A DNA stretch of 64,000 nt, taken from contig CACBCD010000004.1 of NCBI GenBank assembly GCA_902537725.1, forward strand, positions 17,944-81,943, read 5' to 3'. The position numbers were made by a program, and so were the translations under genes. Numbering within the stretch: the first letter of the stretch is position 1; each line of letters opens with the position of its first letter. This document shows positions 25,353 through 34,025 of the stretch, one piece after another. The stretch comes from an uncultured PS1 clade bacterium. GTDB lineage: Bacteria; Pseudomonadota; Alphaproteobacteria; MED-G09. Below the pieces are notes generated by a model. That model was not told the origin of the DNA. It did no database searches and saw only the letters and a list, made by a program, of their open reading frames with translations.

Positions 25353-25380
25353 AGGGGTATCTTTTGATGCCCCTTTTTTT
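25353..25380 (+). terminator. Rho-independent terminator
   Basis: GGGGTATC and GATGCCCC pair around TTTT (one G-T pair), followed by seven T. It ends the small membrane protein transcript. Confidence 0.9.
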
Positions 25381-25417
25381 TATTAAAAATAAAACTTATA
25401 AAATTTTGGAGTTTATC

Positions 25418-25810
25418 ATGTCAAAAACTGGCAGTTGTTTATGTGGAGATGTTAATTTTTCTTATAAATCAGATCCTGTTATGTTCTTAATGTGTCATTG
25501 TACAGATTGTCAAAAATCAACAGGAAGCCCTGTTGCATCTATAATTGTTGTTTCTGAGAATGATTTTAGCGTCAGTGGTCCAACTAGCAGTTATGAATGT
25601 GAAGCAAAAGTTACTAGATCATTTTGTAAAATTTGTGGTTCTCAAGTTTTCAGTCGAATTGAGAGTGCACCAGGAGTTGTAGCAATTAAAACAGGTGTTT
25701 TGGATGAACAACCAACTGCTAAGCCTAATTTAGTATGTTGGACAAAAAGTAAACCTGATTGGTTTGATATAAGCCACCCTAAAGTTTCTTTTGAAGAAAA
25801 CCCAAATTAA
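25418..25810 (+). CDS. GFA-family zinc-binding protein
   Basis: A 130-residue protein of the glutathione-dependent formaldehyde-activating (GFA/CENP-V) family. Zinc ligands are visible: SCLCGDV at residues 7-9, CHCTDCQKSTG at about 27-32, and SFCKICGSQVF at about 67-70. The family binds zinc, and in a few cases forms S-hydroxymethylglutathione from formaldehyde, but most members have no proven role. The ATG at 25418 with TTGGAG upstream is chosen; the frame extends upstream through the preceding terminator, so longer forms are unlikely. Confidence 0.87.
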   Translation: MSKTGSCLCGDVNFSYKSDPVMFLMCHCTDCQKSTGSPVASIIVVSENDFSVSGPTSSYECEAKVTRSFCKICGSQVFSRIESAPGVVAIKTGVLDEQPTAKPNLVCWTKSKPDWFDISHPKVSFEENPN

Positions 25811-25892
25811 AATGAGACATTCAGTCACATAAATTTTAAATTATTTTAGTAGTATTTTTTTGTATAATTATTAAATACTAGGAATAATTAAA

Positions 25893-27158
25893 ATGGTTAA
25901 AAAATCACGAAGAGAATTTATTAAAAATGCAGGGCTAGGGTGTCTCTCTCTGTCTGTTACTCCTTATTTGATTGGTATTAATAATGAGGCCTCTTCTGAA
26001 ACTGTTGGAAACTTTAATAAACATAGTTTTTTAAACCCTAATCTCATCAGCTGGAATGATATCGGTCCTCTTCAAGATCCAAACGAATTTGGCGTCATGG
26101 TTCCAAAAGGTATGCAATGTAAGTTAATTGCTCAGTCTGGAAAAAAAATATCTAATTCATATATTTGGCATGGCTCTCCTGACGGGGCATCTGTTTTCCC
26201 AAGTAATGATGGCTGGATATATGTAAGTAATTCTGAGCTTGGAGACAATAAAGGTGGAGTAGGAGTAATTAAGTTTAATAGAGATGGCAATATTGAAGAT
26301 TCATATTCCATTCTCCAGCATTCCTCGAGAAATTGTTCTGGAGGTAAAACTCCATGGAATACATGGCTATCTTGCGAAGAGCATTCCAAAGGAATTGTAT
26401 GGGAAACATCACCAATTAAAAATGATCCTAATTTTCCAAAAAAAAGAGAAATGTTAGGAGCCTTTAGGCATGAAGGTGCGGCAATAGATCCAAAATCAAA
26501 TTTTATTTATATGACTCATGACGATATGGAAGGTTTCTTTTATAGGTTCATTTCAAATGAAATTGCAGGATCAGAAAAATACTATTTAAGAGGTGAATTA
26601 CAAGCCGCAAAAGTTAATAGTGATGCATCAGTTACCTGGATTAAAGTCCCTGATCCACTTGCAAAAGAAAAATCAATAATAGAACAAATTCCTGAAGCAA
26701 CTGTATTTAAAAGAGGAGAAGGTATTGCTTATTATAATAGAAAGATCTTCTTTACAACTACACATGATCATAGAGTATGGATTTATGAGCCAGACATAAA
26801 TAAAATATCACTTTTCTATGATGGTATTCAAAAAACTAATTATAAAAATCCTTTTAATTTTTTTAACAGATGGAGAAAAGATAGTAATGGTTATGCATTA
26901 AAAAGCCCTGACCAGATGACTGTTAATGCTGATGGCTATCCTTTGGTTGCAGAAGATGGAGATAATATGGAACTTTGTTTTCTTGATAATGACGGTTTCG
27001 CAAAACCCTTGGTTCGATTGGATGGTCATTGGCTTTCAGAAATTACAGGACCAGCTTTTTCTCCCGATGGATCAAGACTATATTTTTCATCTCAGAGAGG
27101 TAGAACTGGTTCACGAAGAACTGGTGGAATGACTTTTGAAATAAAAAAAATAGTTTAA
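25893..27158 (+). CDS. PhoX-family (DUF839) phosphatase-like protein, Tat-exported
   Basis: A 421-residue protein with a twin-arginine signal KKSRREFIKNAG (residues 3-14) and a hydrophobic stretch, so it is exported folded. The rest is a DUF839/PhoX beta-propeller: NCSGGKTPWNTWLSCEE, GAFRHEGAAIDP, RGEGIAYYNRKIFFTTTHD and ADGYPLVAEDGDNMELCF are family blocks that supply metal ligands (calcium and iron in characterised PhoX). PhoX hydrolyses phosphomonoesters and is common in marine bacteria. At 421 residues it is shorter than classical PhoX, so a paralogue with a different substrate is possible. It stands alone on the plus strand. Confidence 0.82.
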   Translation: MVKKSRREFIKNAGLGCLSLSVTPYLIGINNEASSETVGNFNKHSFLNPNLISWNDIGPLQDPNEFGVMVPKGMQCKLIAQSGKKISNSYIWHGSPDGASVFPSNDGWIYVSNSELGDNKGGVGVIKFNRDGNIEDSYSILQHSSRNCSGGKTPWNTWLSCEEHSKGIVWETSPIKNDPNFPKKREMLGAFRHEGAAIDPKSNFIYMTHDDMEGFFYRFISNEIAGSEKYYLRGELQAAKVNSDASVTWIKVPDPLAKEKSIIEQIPEATVFKRGEGIAYYNRKIFFTTTHDHRVWIYEPDINKISLFYDGIQKTNYKNPFNFFNRWRKDSNGYALKSPDQMTVNADGYPLVAEDGDNMELCFLDNDGFAKPLVRLDGHWLSEITGPAFSPDGSRLYFSSQRGRTGSRRTGGMTFEIKKIV

Positions 27159-27845
27159 TTATTTTTGTAAAATTTTATTCGCATTTTCTTCGAATTTTTT
27201 TACTTCTTCTGAGTTATCGTCCTCTGGCAGTTCTAATGGATGAGGAATTTCAACACCTTTTTTACAGGCAGGTCTTTCTCCAACAAGCTCCATCCATCTC
27301 ATAAGGTTAGGTAAGTCATCTATTTTGACACCAGACCATTTATGGATTCTAATCCAAGACCAATTTGCAATATCTGCTAATGAAAAATCACCTGCTAGAT
27401 ATTCATTTTCATTAAGATGGTCATTAATAACTGTGAATAATCTTTTACTTTCATTTTGATAACGATCTATTACAGATTGAATTTTCTCTGGGAAATACCT
27501 ATAAAAGACGTTTGCTTGACCCATCATTGGTCCAATCCCACCCATCTGGAACATTAGCCACTGAAGAACTTTTGCTTTTTTTACTGGATCCTTTGGTAAA
27601 AGCTTACCCTCTTTTTCAGCTAGATAAATCATTATTGCTCCAGACTCGAAAACAGCTAAATCATTTTCACCTCTATCCACTATCGCAGGTATTCGTCCAT
27701 TAGGATTGATTTTTAAAAAAGATGATTCTTTTTGTTCACCTTTAATTAAATCTATAGGAATAATATTATAAGGAATATTTAATTCCTCTAAAGTAATTGA
27801 AACTTTCCAACCATTTGGAGTCGATGCTGTATATAAATCAATCAT
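27159..27845 (-). CDS. Glutathione S-transferase family protein (YfcG/YghU-like)
   Basis: A 228-residue GST. The thioredoxin-like part (1-80) has [15 protein letters not shown], with the T-P-N start of the Nu-class YfcG/YghU proteins, then [11 protein letters not shown] with the cis-proline and [13 protein letters not shown]. The helical part includes [20 protein letters not shown], also characteristic of that group. Known members reduce organic disulfides or peroxides with glutathione. The stop is adjacent to the convergent PhoX-like stop. Upstream lies a divergent transporter gene 100 bases away. Confidence 0.88.
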   Translation of the reverse strand: MIDLYTASTPNGWKVSITLEELNIPYNIIPIDLIKGEQKESSFLKINPNGRIPAIVDRGENDLAVFESGAIMIYLAEKEGKLLPKDPVKKAKVLQWLMFQMGGIGPMMGQANVFYRYFPEKIQSVIDRYQNESKRLFTVINDHLNENEYLAGDFSLADIANWSWIRIHKWSGVKIDDLPNLMRWMELVGERPACKKGVEIPHPLELPEDDNSEEVKKFEENANKILQK

Positions 27846-27945
27846 ATTTTTCTCACATTAATGTTGTTAAAATTACATTTAAAAAACCTTTGATCAATAA
27901 AAATATTATGATTGACGCAATGAAAATCGTTTGCAAAGTTTGTAT

Positions 27946-29271
27946 ATGAAAAAATTAACTACACCCATTTTATTAGCTTATGGTGGTCTTGCGGTACCTC
28001 TTGCTGCTCTTGGCCTTCCTTTAGCTGTTTACATCCCTCCTTTTTATGCTGGACCAATTGGTTTGGGAGTAGGCGCAGTGGGTATAATTTTTATGGTAGC
28101 AAGATTTTGGGATATTTTTACTGATCCTATAATGGGAATGATTGTAGATCGATATCCTAGCAAATGGGGTAAACGTAAGCATTGGATTGCTATTGGTGTC
28201 CCAGTTTTGATGCTTGCGGCTTGGTTTATTTTTTTTCCAGGGGGTAGTCAATCAACATTTTATCTTATTTTTTGGCTATTTATTCTGTATTTGGCTTTTA
28301 CTTTTGTTGGATTGACTCAACAGGCGTGGGGAGTTGATATTTCAAAAAGTTATAATGATAGATCAAAAGTTTATGGTTGGAGAGAGATTGGATCAATTTT
28401 TGGAATGATGTCAGTTTTAGCTTTACCGGCTATTTTAGAAAATGCTGGATCTAATTTTACTGAGATGATTGCTGGTATGGGTTATTTTTTTATTATTGTT
28501 CTGCCTATTACAGCACTTATTGGATTAATTGTTATTCCAGACAATGAAAGAAATGAAGGGACAAGTTTTCCAAGTTTTTCAGATTTACCATTAATTTTGA
28601 AAGATAATAGACCGTTAATTAGAACATTATTAATAGAATTTTTATGTAGTAGTGCCTCATCAATATCTGCGGTTACATATATATATCTTGCTAAACACGT
28701 TTTTGATTTAGAAGAAATTTCAAGTAGAATACTATTTTTATATTTCTTTGCTGGTTTACTAGTAATGCCACTTTGGATGAAAGTATCTTACTTGATAGGC
28801 AAGTCTAAGACTTTGTTTACCTCAACAATTTTATGCTCACTTACATTGGCTTCTTATTTATTTATAAATACAAATGATGCGCTCATAACGTTAGTAATTT
28901 TGACAGCTTTATATGGAATTGGATATGGGGCACCATTTACCTTAACAAGAGCCTTAATGGCAGATATTGTTGATGCAGACGAATTAAAAAGTAAGAAAAA
29001 AAGGCCAGGTTTATTTTATTCTATACTTACAACTTTTTCAAAAGTTGGAGCTGCAATTGCAGTTGGTCTGGTATATACCTATTTAGAATTTAATGGCTTT
29101 AAGCCTGATCAAATCGCATCAGAAAAAATTAAAGAAATTTTATTATTTGTTTTTGCTTTTATCCCAATGATTTTATATTTTTGCGCTTCTTTATTTTGTA
29201 TTGGGTATGAGTTAACATCAGAAAAACATAAAGAGATTCAAAAACAACTTGAACTTAGGAATGGGACTTAA
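27946..29271 (+). CDS. GPH-family sugar:cation symporter
   Basis: A 441-residue transporter with twelve membrane segments and the GPH marks: MVARFWDIFTDPIMGMIVDR in the second helix, SKWGKRKHW, and YGIGYGAPFTLTRALMADIVDADELKSKK in the second half. It differs strongly from the GPH transporter at 16.3 kb. ATG 27946 is used; an in-frame TTG at 27931 is possible and neither has a strong ribosome site. It is followed 27 bases later by a CoA-transferase gene. Substrate unknown. Confidence 0.85.
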   Translation: MKKLTTPILLAYGGLAVPLAALGLPLAVYIPPFYAGPIGLGVGAVGIIFMVARFWDIFTDPIMGMIVDRYPSKWGKRKHWIAIGVPVLMLAAWFIFFPGGSQSTFYLIFWLFILYLAFTFVGLTQQAWGVDISKSYNDRSKVYGWREIGSIFGMMSVLALPAILENAGSNFTEMIAGMGYFFIIVLPITALIGLIVIPDNERNEGTSFPSFSDLPLILKDNRPLIRTLLIEFLCSSASSISAVTYIYLAKHVFDLEEISSRILFLYFFAGLLVMPLWMKVSYLIGKSKTLFTSTILCSLTLASYLFINTNDALITLVILTALYGIGYGAPFTLTRALMADIVDADELKSKKKRPGLFYSILTTFSKVGAAIAVGLVYTYLEFNGFKPDQIASEKIKEILLFVFAFIPMILYFCASLFCIGYELTSEKHKEIQKQLELRNGT

Positions 29272-29298
29272 TTAAATAAAATTTTTGGGGAGAATAAA

Positions 29299-30486
29299 AT
29301 GAATGGACCTCTAGATGGTGTAAAAGTTATTGATCTATCAACAATTGTATCAGGACCCTTGGCGGGATCTCTATTGGGTGACCAAGGAGCAGATGTTATA
29401 AAAATTGAGTCACCTCTGCGGCCTGATAATGCTAGATTTATGGGTCCTCTTAGAGGAGAAAACGGAGCATTATTTGCAGCTGCTAATAGATCAAAAAGAA
29501 GTCTTGCCCTAGATTTAAAAAAGGATGGTTCAAAAGCCATAATTTATGAGTTAATCAAAAACTCTGATGTTATAATTGATAATTTTCGTCCAGGTATTTT
29601 AAAGAAACTTGGTCTCGAATACGAGGATGTTAAGAAATACAACCCTAGAATAATTCAATTATCGATAACAGGATATGGAGTTGATGGACCTTATTCAAAA
29701 AGGCGTGTCTATGATCCTTTAATTCAAGCAACCGCAGGTATTGCAAATGCTCAATCAATTGACGGAACCCCAAAATTTGTAAAAACATTAATGTGCGATA
29801 AAATTACTTCTCTTACAGCTGCTCAATCAGTTACTGCGGCACTTTATGCGCGAGAAAAAACAGATGAGGGACAAAAAATTAATCTATCTATGTTAGATAC
29901 AGCGTTATATTTCTTGTGGTCAGATAATATGTATAACTTTACTTGGTTAGGTGATGGTTGGGAGCCAATTCCAAATATAGCTGACTTTTATGAGCCTGTT
30001 AAAACTAAAGATGGTTATATAGCCCTAGTTGCAATAAATGATAGCGAGTTTGCAGGTGTTTGCAAAGCTATTGATAGAGAAGATTTATTAACCGATGAGA
30101 GATTTTCAACTATGCAAAATAGAATGATGAATGTCATAGAAATGCAAAAAATTCTCTTACATGCATATACTTTATTTACTTCTGAGGAATTAGTTGCTCG
30201 CATGGATGAAAACGATGTTCCTTCAGCAATAATTAATAAACTTGAGGATGTGATTGATGATCCGCAAGTAAAAAATAATGATTCAATCATGAAACTTTCA
30301 GGCAATGATAACAATTCAATGCAAAGCCCAAAGTCACCAGCCCAATATAGTTCAACTCCTTGTTCTGATAACCCAAAATTTATGCCAGCTCTTGGCGAGC
30401 ACTCAAGAGAAATTTTATTAGAAAATGGCTTTTCTGATGAAAAGATTAGAGAGCTCTCTGAAAATCAAATAATAGCTGTCAGGTAA
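29299..30486 (+). CDS. Class III CoA-transferase (CaiB/BaiF family)
   Basis: A 395-residue enzyme of the formyl-CoA/carnitine CoA-transferase family. PLDGVKVIDLSTIVSGPLAG and GADVIKIESP are the N-terminal blocks; RSKRSLALDL and VIIDNFRPGILKKLGL follow. D167 in LMCDKI, just before the AAQSVTAALYAR helix, is the likely catalytic aspartate that forms the acyl-anhydride. It moves CoA between carboxylic acids. GGGGAG precedes the ATG. The next gene, an HSL-type hydrolase, starts within its stop (TAATG). Confidence 0.9.
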   Translation: MNGPLDGVKVIDLSTIVSGPLAGSLLGDQGADVIKIESPLRPDNARFMGPLRGENGALFAAANRSKRSLALDLKKDGSKAIIYELIKNSDVIIDNFRPGILKKLGLEYEDVKKYNPRIIQLSITGYGVDGPYSKRRVYDPLIQATAGIANAQSIDGTPKFVKTLMCDKITSLTAAQSVTAALYAREKTDEGQKINLSMLDTALYFLWSDNMYNFTWLGDGWEPIPNIADFYEPVKTKDGYIALVAINDSEFAGVCKAIDREDLLTDERFSTMQNRMMNVIEMQKILLHAYTLFTSEELVARMDENDVPSAIINKLEDVIDDPQVKNNDSIMKLSGNDNNSMQSPKSPAQYSSTPCSDNPKFMPALGEHSREILLENGFSDEKIRELSENQIIAVR

Positions 30487-31394
30487 TGATAAGCATTAGA
30501 GGAAAAGTTTGGTTTATATTATTAGCTATAATAAGAAAACGGATAGGGTCTCTTTTAAAAGTAACAAAATCAAGAAGGATTAGAGCTGCTTCACAAAGAT
30601 GGAAAAAAAATAATAAATTTTTAATTTCTGAGAAATTTCTTGATAAAATAAAAGTTATTGAATTTGAACCAAAGAATTCTGATAATGAGGGTGTAATTTT
30701 ATACCTTCATGGTGGTGGTTATGTTACTTGTGGCCCAGAGACACATGCTTCATTGGTCACTCAATTGTCAGAGTTTACAAGATCTAAGGTTATGTTTCCG
30801 GAATATCGATTAGCTCCAAAGGATCCTTTTCCTGCCGCTATAGATGATTGTTTAATGGTTTATCAAGAATTAATCAGAAACGGCATTAACTCAAAAAATA
30901 TTTCATTGGTAGGAGACTCTGCAGGAGGTGGTTTGGTTATGGCTCTTTTACAAATTATTCAGAAAGATAATCTTGATACACCTTCTTCTGCTGTACTGAT
31001 TTCTCCTTGGACGGATTTAACATTAAGTGGGGATTCAATGTCTTCAAGAGTTGATCGTGACCCAATGTTAATGCCAGGTAAGGATATGGATCATGTTGTA
31101 AAGTCTTACCTAAATGGAGAAGATCCTAAAAATCCATTAATATCGTCAATTTTTTGCGAGGATTTAAAATTACCGCCTATGCAAATTCATGTTGGTACTG
31201 AAGAAATATTATTCGACGATTCTGTAAGATTATTTGAAAAAATATCTACTGGCAATAATGTCAAGCTAGAGATTTGGGATGGTATGTTTCATGTTTTCAA
31301 TATTTTCTGTAAAGGATTTCTTGCTGTACCTGAAGCAAAAAAGGCAAATTTACAGATAGCAAATTTTATTTCTGAAAATTATCCCAGAAAATAA
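30486..31394 (+). CDS. Alpha/beta hydrolase, hormone-sensitive lipase family
   Basis: A 302-residue esterase of family IV. HGGGY at 75-79 supplies the oxyanion hole and GDSAGG at 143-148 the nucleophile S145. YRLAPKDPFP (107-116) is the usual follow-up block. DPMLMPGKDM and MFHVFNIF hold the remaining triad aspartate/histidine region. A short basic N-terminal helix might associate with the membrane. The start overlaps the CoA-transferase stop by one base, so the two genes are coupled. The last 16 bases overlap the end of the convergent SLC13 gene. Confidence 0.9.
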   Translation: MISIRGKVWFILLAIIRKRIGSLLKVTKSRRIRAASQRWKKNNKFLISEKFLDKIKVIEFEPKNSDNEGVILYLHGGGYVTCGPETHASLVTQLSEFTRSKVMFPEYRLAPKDPFPAAIDDCLMVYQELIRNGINSKNISLVGDSAGGGLVMALLQIIQKDNLDTPSSAVLISPWTDLTLSGDSMSSRVDRDPMLMPGKDMDHVVKSYLNGEDPKNPLISSIFCEDLKLPPMQIHVGTEEILFDDSVRLFEKISTGNNVKLEIWDGMFHVFNIFCKGFLAVPEAKKANLQIANFISENYPRK

Positions 31395-32821
31395 GGTACT
31401 AATTTTACTGCAATTATTGATACTAAAATTATTCCTATAATATTTAATGCTAATCCCGCTCTCATCATTTGATTAATATCAAATAAATTTGATCCATATA
31501 CTATTAAGTTTGGAGGAGTTGCAACAGGAAGCATAAAAGCGCAACTAGCTGCTAAAGTAATTGATGCTGTAAGAATAAGAGGACTTTCTCCTAAACCGAC
31601 CGCCATGGATGCAATTACAGGAAGAAAAACACTTGTTGTTGCTAAATTAGAGGTAAGTTCGGTAAGGAAAACTATTAAGCATACAGATGCAATAACTAGT
31701 ATTATTAATCCAAACGAACCAAGTGGTTCTAGATTACCACCTAACCAAACTGATAAACCACTATACGATACTGCGTTAGCAAGACTTAGACCTCCTCCAA
31801 ATAATATTAAAAGATTCCAGGGCACATTTTTTGCGGTCTCCCAATCCATCAATTTTTCATCTTTATTTCCACTTGGTAGTAAAAAAAGAGCTACTGATGC
31901 AACTACAGCAATAACATGATCAGTTAAATTTTGAAGGCCAGGTATATTTTGAAGAAGATCTCTTGTTATCCAGGAAAAAGCAGTCAATCCAAAAACGATT
32001 AAGACCCTTTTTTCAGCAACACCCATTTTTCCTAAATTATTGTATCTTTGTTTAATTAGCTCTACAGCTTCGTTATTAGAGGAAAAGTTTGTTACAAAGA
32101 TTACTTTTGTAAGAATAAACCAAGTGAGAGGAAGCATTAATATTGCTAGAGGTAGACCCACCAATAACCAGTTGAAAAAACTGATTTGAACTTCGTAATT
32201 TTCTTCTATAAAGCTTGCAAAAACTGCATTTGGAGCTGTTCCGATAAGTGTTGTCATTCCTCCAATGGTAGCTGAATATGCAATTCCTAACATTAAGGCA
32301 GTTGCGAAGCCATTATTTTTATTTATATCCTTACCTATATTTTGTTGAGCAATAGTTGCTACTGATATCCCAATAGGAAGAAGCATTAACGTGGTAGATG
32401 TATTCATCATCCACATTGACAAAAAAGCGCTTACACCCATAAATCCAGCAATTAAAGTTGATCCATCTCTTCCCGAATATCTTAAGATTCCTAAAGCAAT
32501 TCTCTCATGTAGATTTGATTTCTGGATACTTAATGCAAGTATAAAACCTCCTAGAAATAAAAAGATATTTTTATTTGAAAATGGTATAGCCGCTTCTGAA
32601 AAAGAGGTTATACCAAACATTGGAAAGAAAATTAGAGGAAGTAAGGCTGTTATAAATAAAGGTATAGCCTCTGTAGCCCAAAGTGATGCCATTAAAATTC
32701 CTACCGCAGCAACTCTCCAAGCTTCTATGGATAGCCCTTCAGGCTTAGGAAAAAATAAAATAATTATGAAAGCTGATAATGAGAAAATTAATTTTAAGTT
32801 AATTTGATTAAAATTTATCAT
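31379..32821 (-). CDS. SLC13/DASS-family sodium-dicarboxylate symporter
   Basis: A 480-residue membrane carrier with about twelve segments. Family hallmarks are LWATEAIPLFITALLPL, FLFLGGFILALSIQK, MNTSTTLMLLPIGISVA (the first SNT-like substrate motif) and LTSNLATTSVFLPVIASMA (the second). DASS members bring in succinate, malate, citrate or sulfate with sodium. The ATG gives a normal-length protein. The gene converges on the hydrolase gene, with a 16-base overlap of 3' ends. Confidence 0.9.
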   Translation of the reverse strand: MINFNQINLKLIFSLSAFIIILFFPKPEGLSIEAWRVAAVGILMASLWATEAIPLFITALLPLIFFPMFGITSFSEAAIPFSNKNIFLFLGGFILALSIQKSNLHERIALGILRYSGRDGSTLIAGFMGVSAFLSMWMMNTSTTLMLLPIGISVATIAQQNIGKDINKNNGFATALMLGIAYSATIGGMTTLIGTAPNAVFASFIEENYEVQISFFNWLLVGLPLAILMLPLTWFILTKVIFVTNFSSNNEAVELIKQRYNNLGKMGVAEKRVLIVFGLTAFSWITRDLLQNIPGLQNLTDHVIAVVASVALFLLPSGNKDEKLMDWETAKNVPWNLLILFGGGLSLANAVSYSGLSVWLGGNLEPLGSFGLIILVIASVCLIVFLTELTSNLATTSVFLPVIASMAVGLGESPLILTASITLAASCAFMLPVATPPNLIVYGSNLFDINQMMRAGLALNIIGIILVSIIAVKLVPYFLG

Positions 32822-32922
32822 AATTGAATTTATAACCTAGATTTATATTGAAATATTATTAATTAATATTAGCTTGTGTGATACTAATTACAAACATTTT
32901 ATATTTATGGAGAATAAAGGTT

Positions 32923-33957
32923 ATGGGAAACATGTTAACTAATAGAATGCTTAGATTGAAGACTAGACCAAAAGGTGCTGTTAGTTCAGATAATTTCGAA
33001 TTGTCAGAAGAGCAAGTACCAGAACTTAGAGATGGTCAAATTTTAGTTAAGGTCCTTTATTTATCCTTTGATCCTACACAGAGAGGCTGGTTAAATGATG
33101 TTAAGTCTTATGTACCACCAGTACAAATTGGTGAGATAATGAGAGCTAGTTCAGTTGGCCAAATTATTGAGTCCAAAGATGAAAATTTTTCAATTGGCGA
33201 TATTGTCATGGGTACTTTTGGCTGGCAAGAATATGCAGCTGTAGATAGTTCCTTTGGATTACTTCCAATTCAAAAATTACCCGAAGGAATTCCTCACACA
33301 TCAGCATTGAGTATTTATGGAATTACTGGATTAACTGCCTTTTTTGGCATGATTGATATAGGTCAACCTAAAGAGGGCGATACAGTTCTAGTTTCTGGCG
33401 CTGCCGGAGCAACTGGATCTGTTGCGGGCCAGATAGCAAGAATTCACGGGGCTAAAAATGTTATTGGAATTGCTGGCGGATCCGAGAAATGTGAATGGGT
33501 AGTAAAAGAAGCTGGATTTGATTCATGTATTGACTATAAGAACGAAGATGTTGCCTCAAAGTTATTAGAATTGGCTCCAAAAGGTATCGATGTTTACTTT
33601 GATAATGTTGGTGGGAAAATTCTAGAGATTGCTCTTTCACAAATTGCTCAGAATGCAAGAATTGTGATGTGCGGTGGTATCTCATCTGGATACACTATTG
33701 AAGCACTTCCTCCAGGGCCATCAACCCTAACAAATTTAATTATTCAAAGAGGAAGAATGGAAGGCTTTATAGTTCTAGACTTTGCCCAAAGATTTGGTGA
33801 AGCAATGATACAGTTAGGCACTTGGGTATCCGAAGGAAAAATTGTATACCAGGAAGATATTGCTGAAGGCCTGGAGAACTGCCCAGCTACACTTGCTCGA
33901 TTATTTGAGGGTAAAAACTTTGGAAAACAGTTATTAAAAGTTGCAGATCCAGAATAA
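32923..33957 (+). CDS. NADP-dependent MDR reductase (CurA/PTGR-like)
   Basis: A 344-residue zinc-free medium-chain reductase. LKTRPKGAVSSDNFEL, DPTQRGWL, GAAGATGSVAGQIARIHG (the NADP-binding loop), IDYKNEDV, DVYFDNVGGKILE and MCGGISSGY match the CurA / prostaglandin reductase / leukotriene B4 dehydrogenase group, which reduces the C=C bond of alpha,beta-unsaturated ketones and aldehydes. No zinc-binding cysteines are seen. ATG 32923 with GGAGAA and AAAGG upstream is chosen over a GTG at 32878. It stands alone. Confidence 0.9.
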   Translation: MGNMLTNRMLRLKTRPKGAVSSDNFELSEEQVPELRDGQILVKVLYLSFDPTQRGWLNDVKSYVPPVQIGEIMRASSVGQIIESKDENFSIGDIVMGTFGWQEYAAVDSSFGLLPIQKLPEGIPHTSALSIYGITGLTAFFGMIDIGQPKEGDTVLVSGAAGATGSVAGQIARIHGAKNVIGIAGGSEKCEWVVKEAGFDSCIDYKNEDVASKLLELAPKGIDVYFDNVGGKILEIALSQIAQNARIVMCGGISSGYTIEALPPGPSTLTNLIIQRGRMEGFIVLDFAQRFGEAMIQLGTWVSEGKIVYQEDIAEGLENCPATLARLFEGKNFGKQLLKVADPE

Positions 33958-34025
33958 ATGCCAGGATCAGTTTAATTCAATTTTTTAGGAGTTTTTAAGT
34001 TTTATTTAAATTAAAACTCATTTGA

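Noticed and set aside
25811..25892. Pho box before the PhoX-like gene
   Set aside because: CAGTCACATAAAT matches only half of the consensus and no second half lies 11 bases away.
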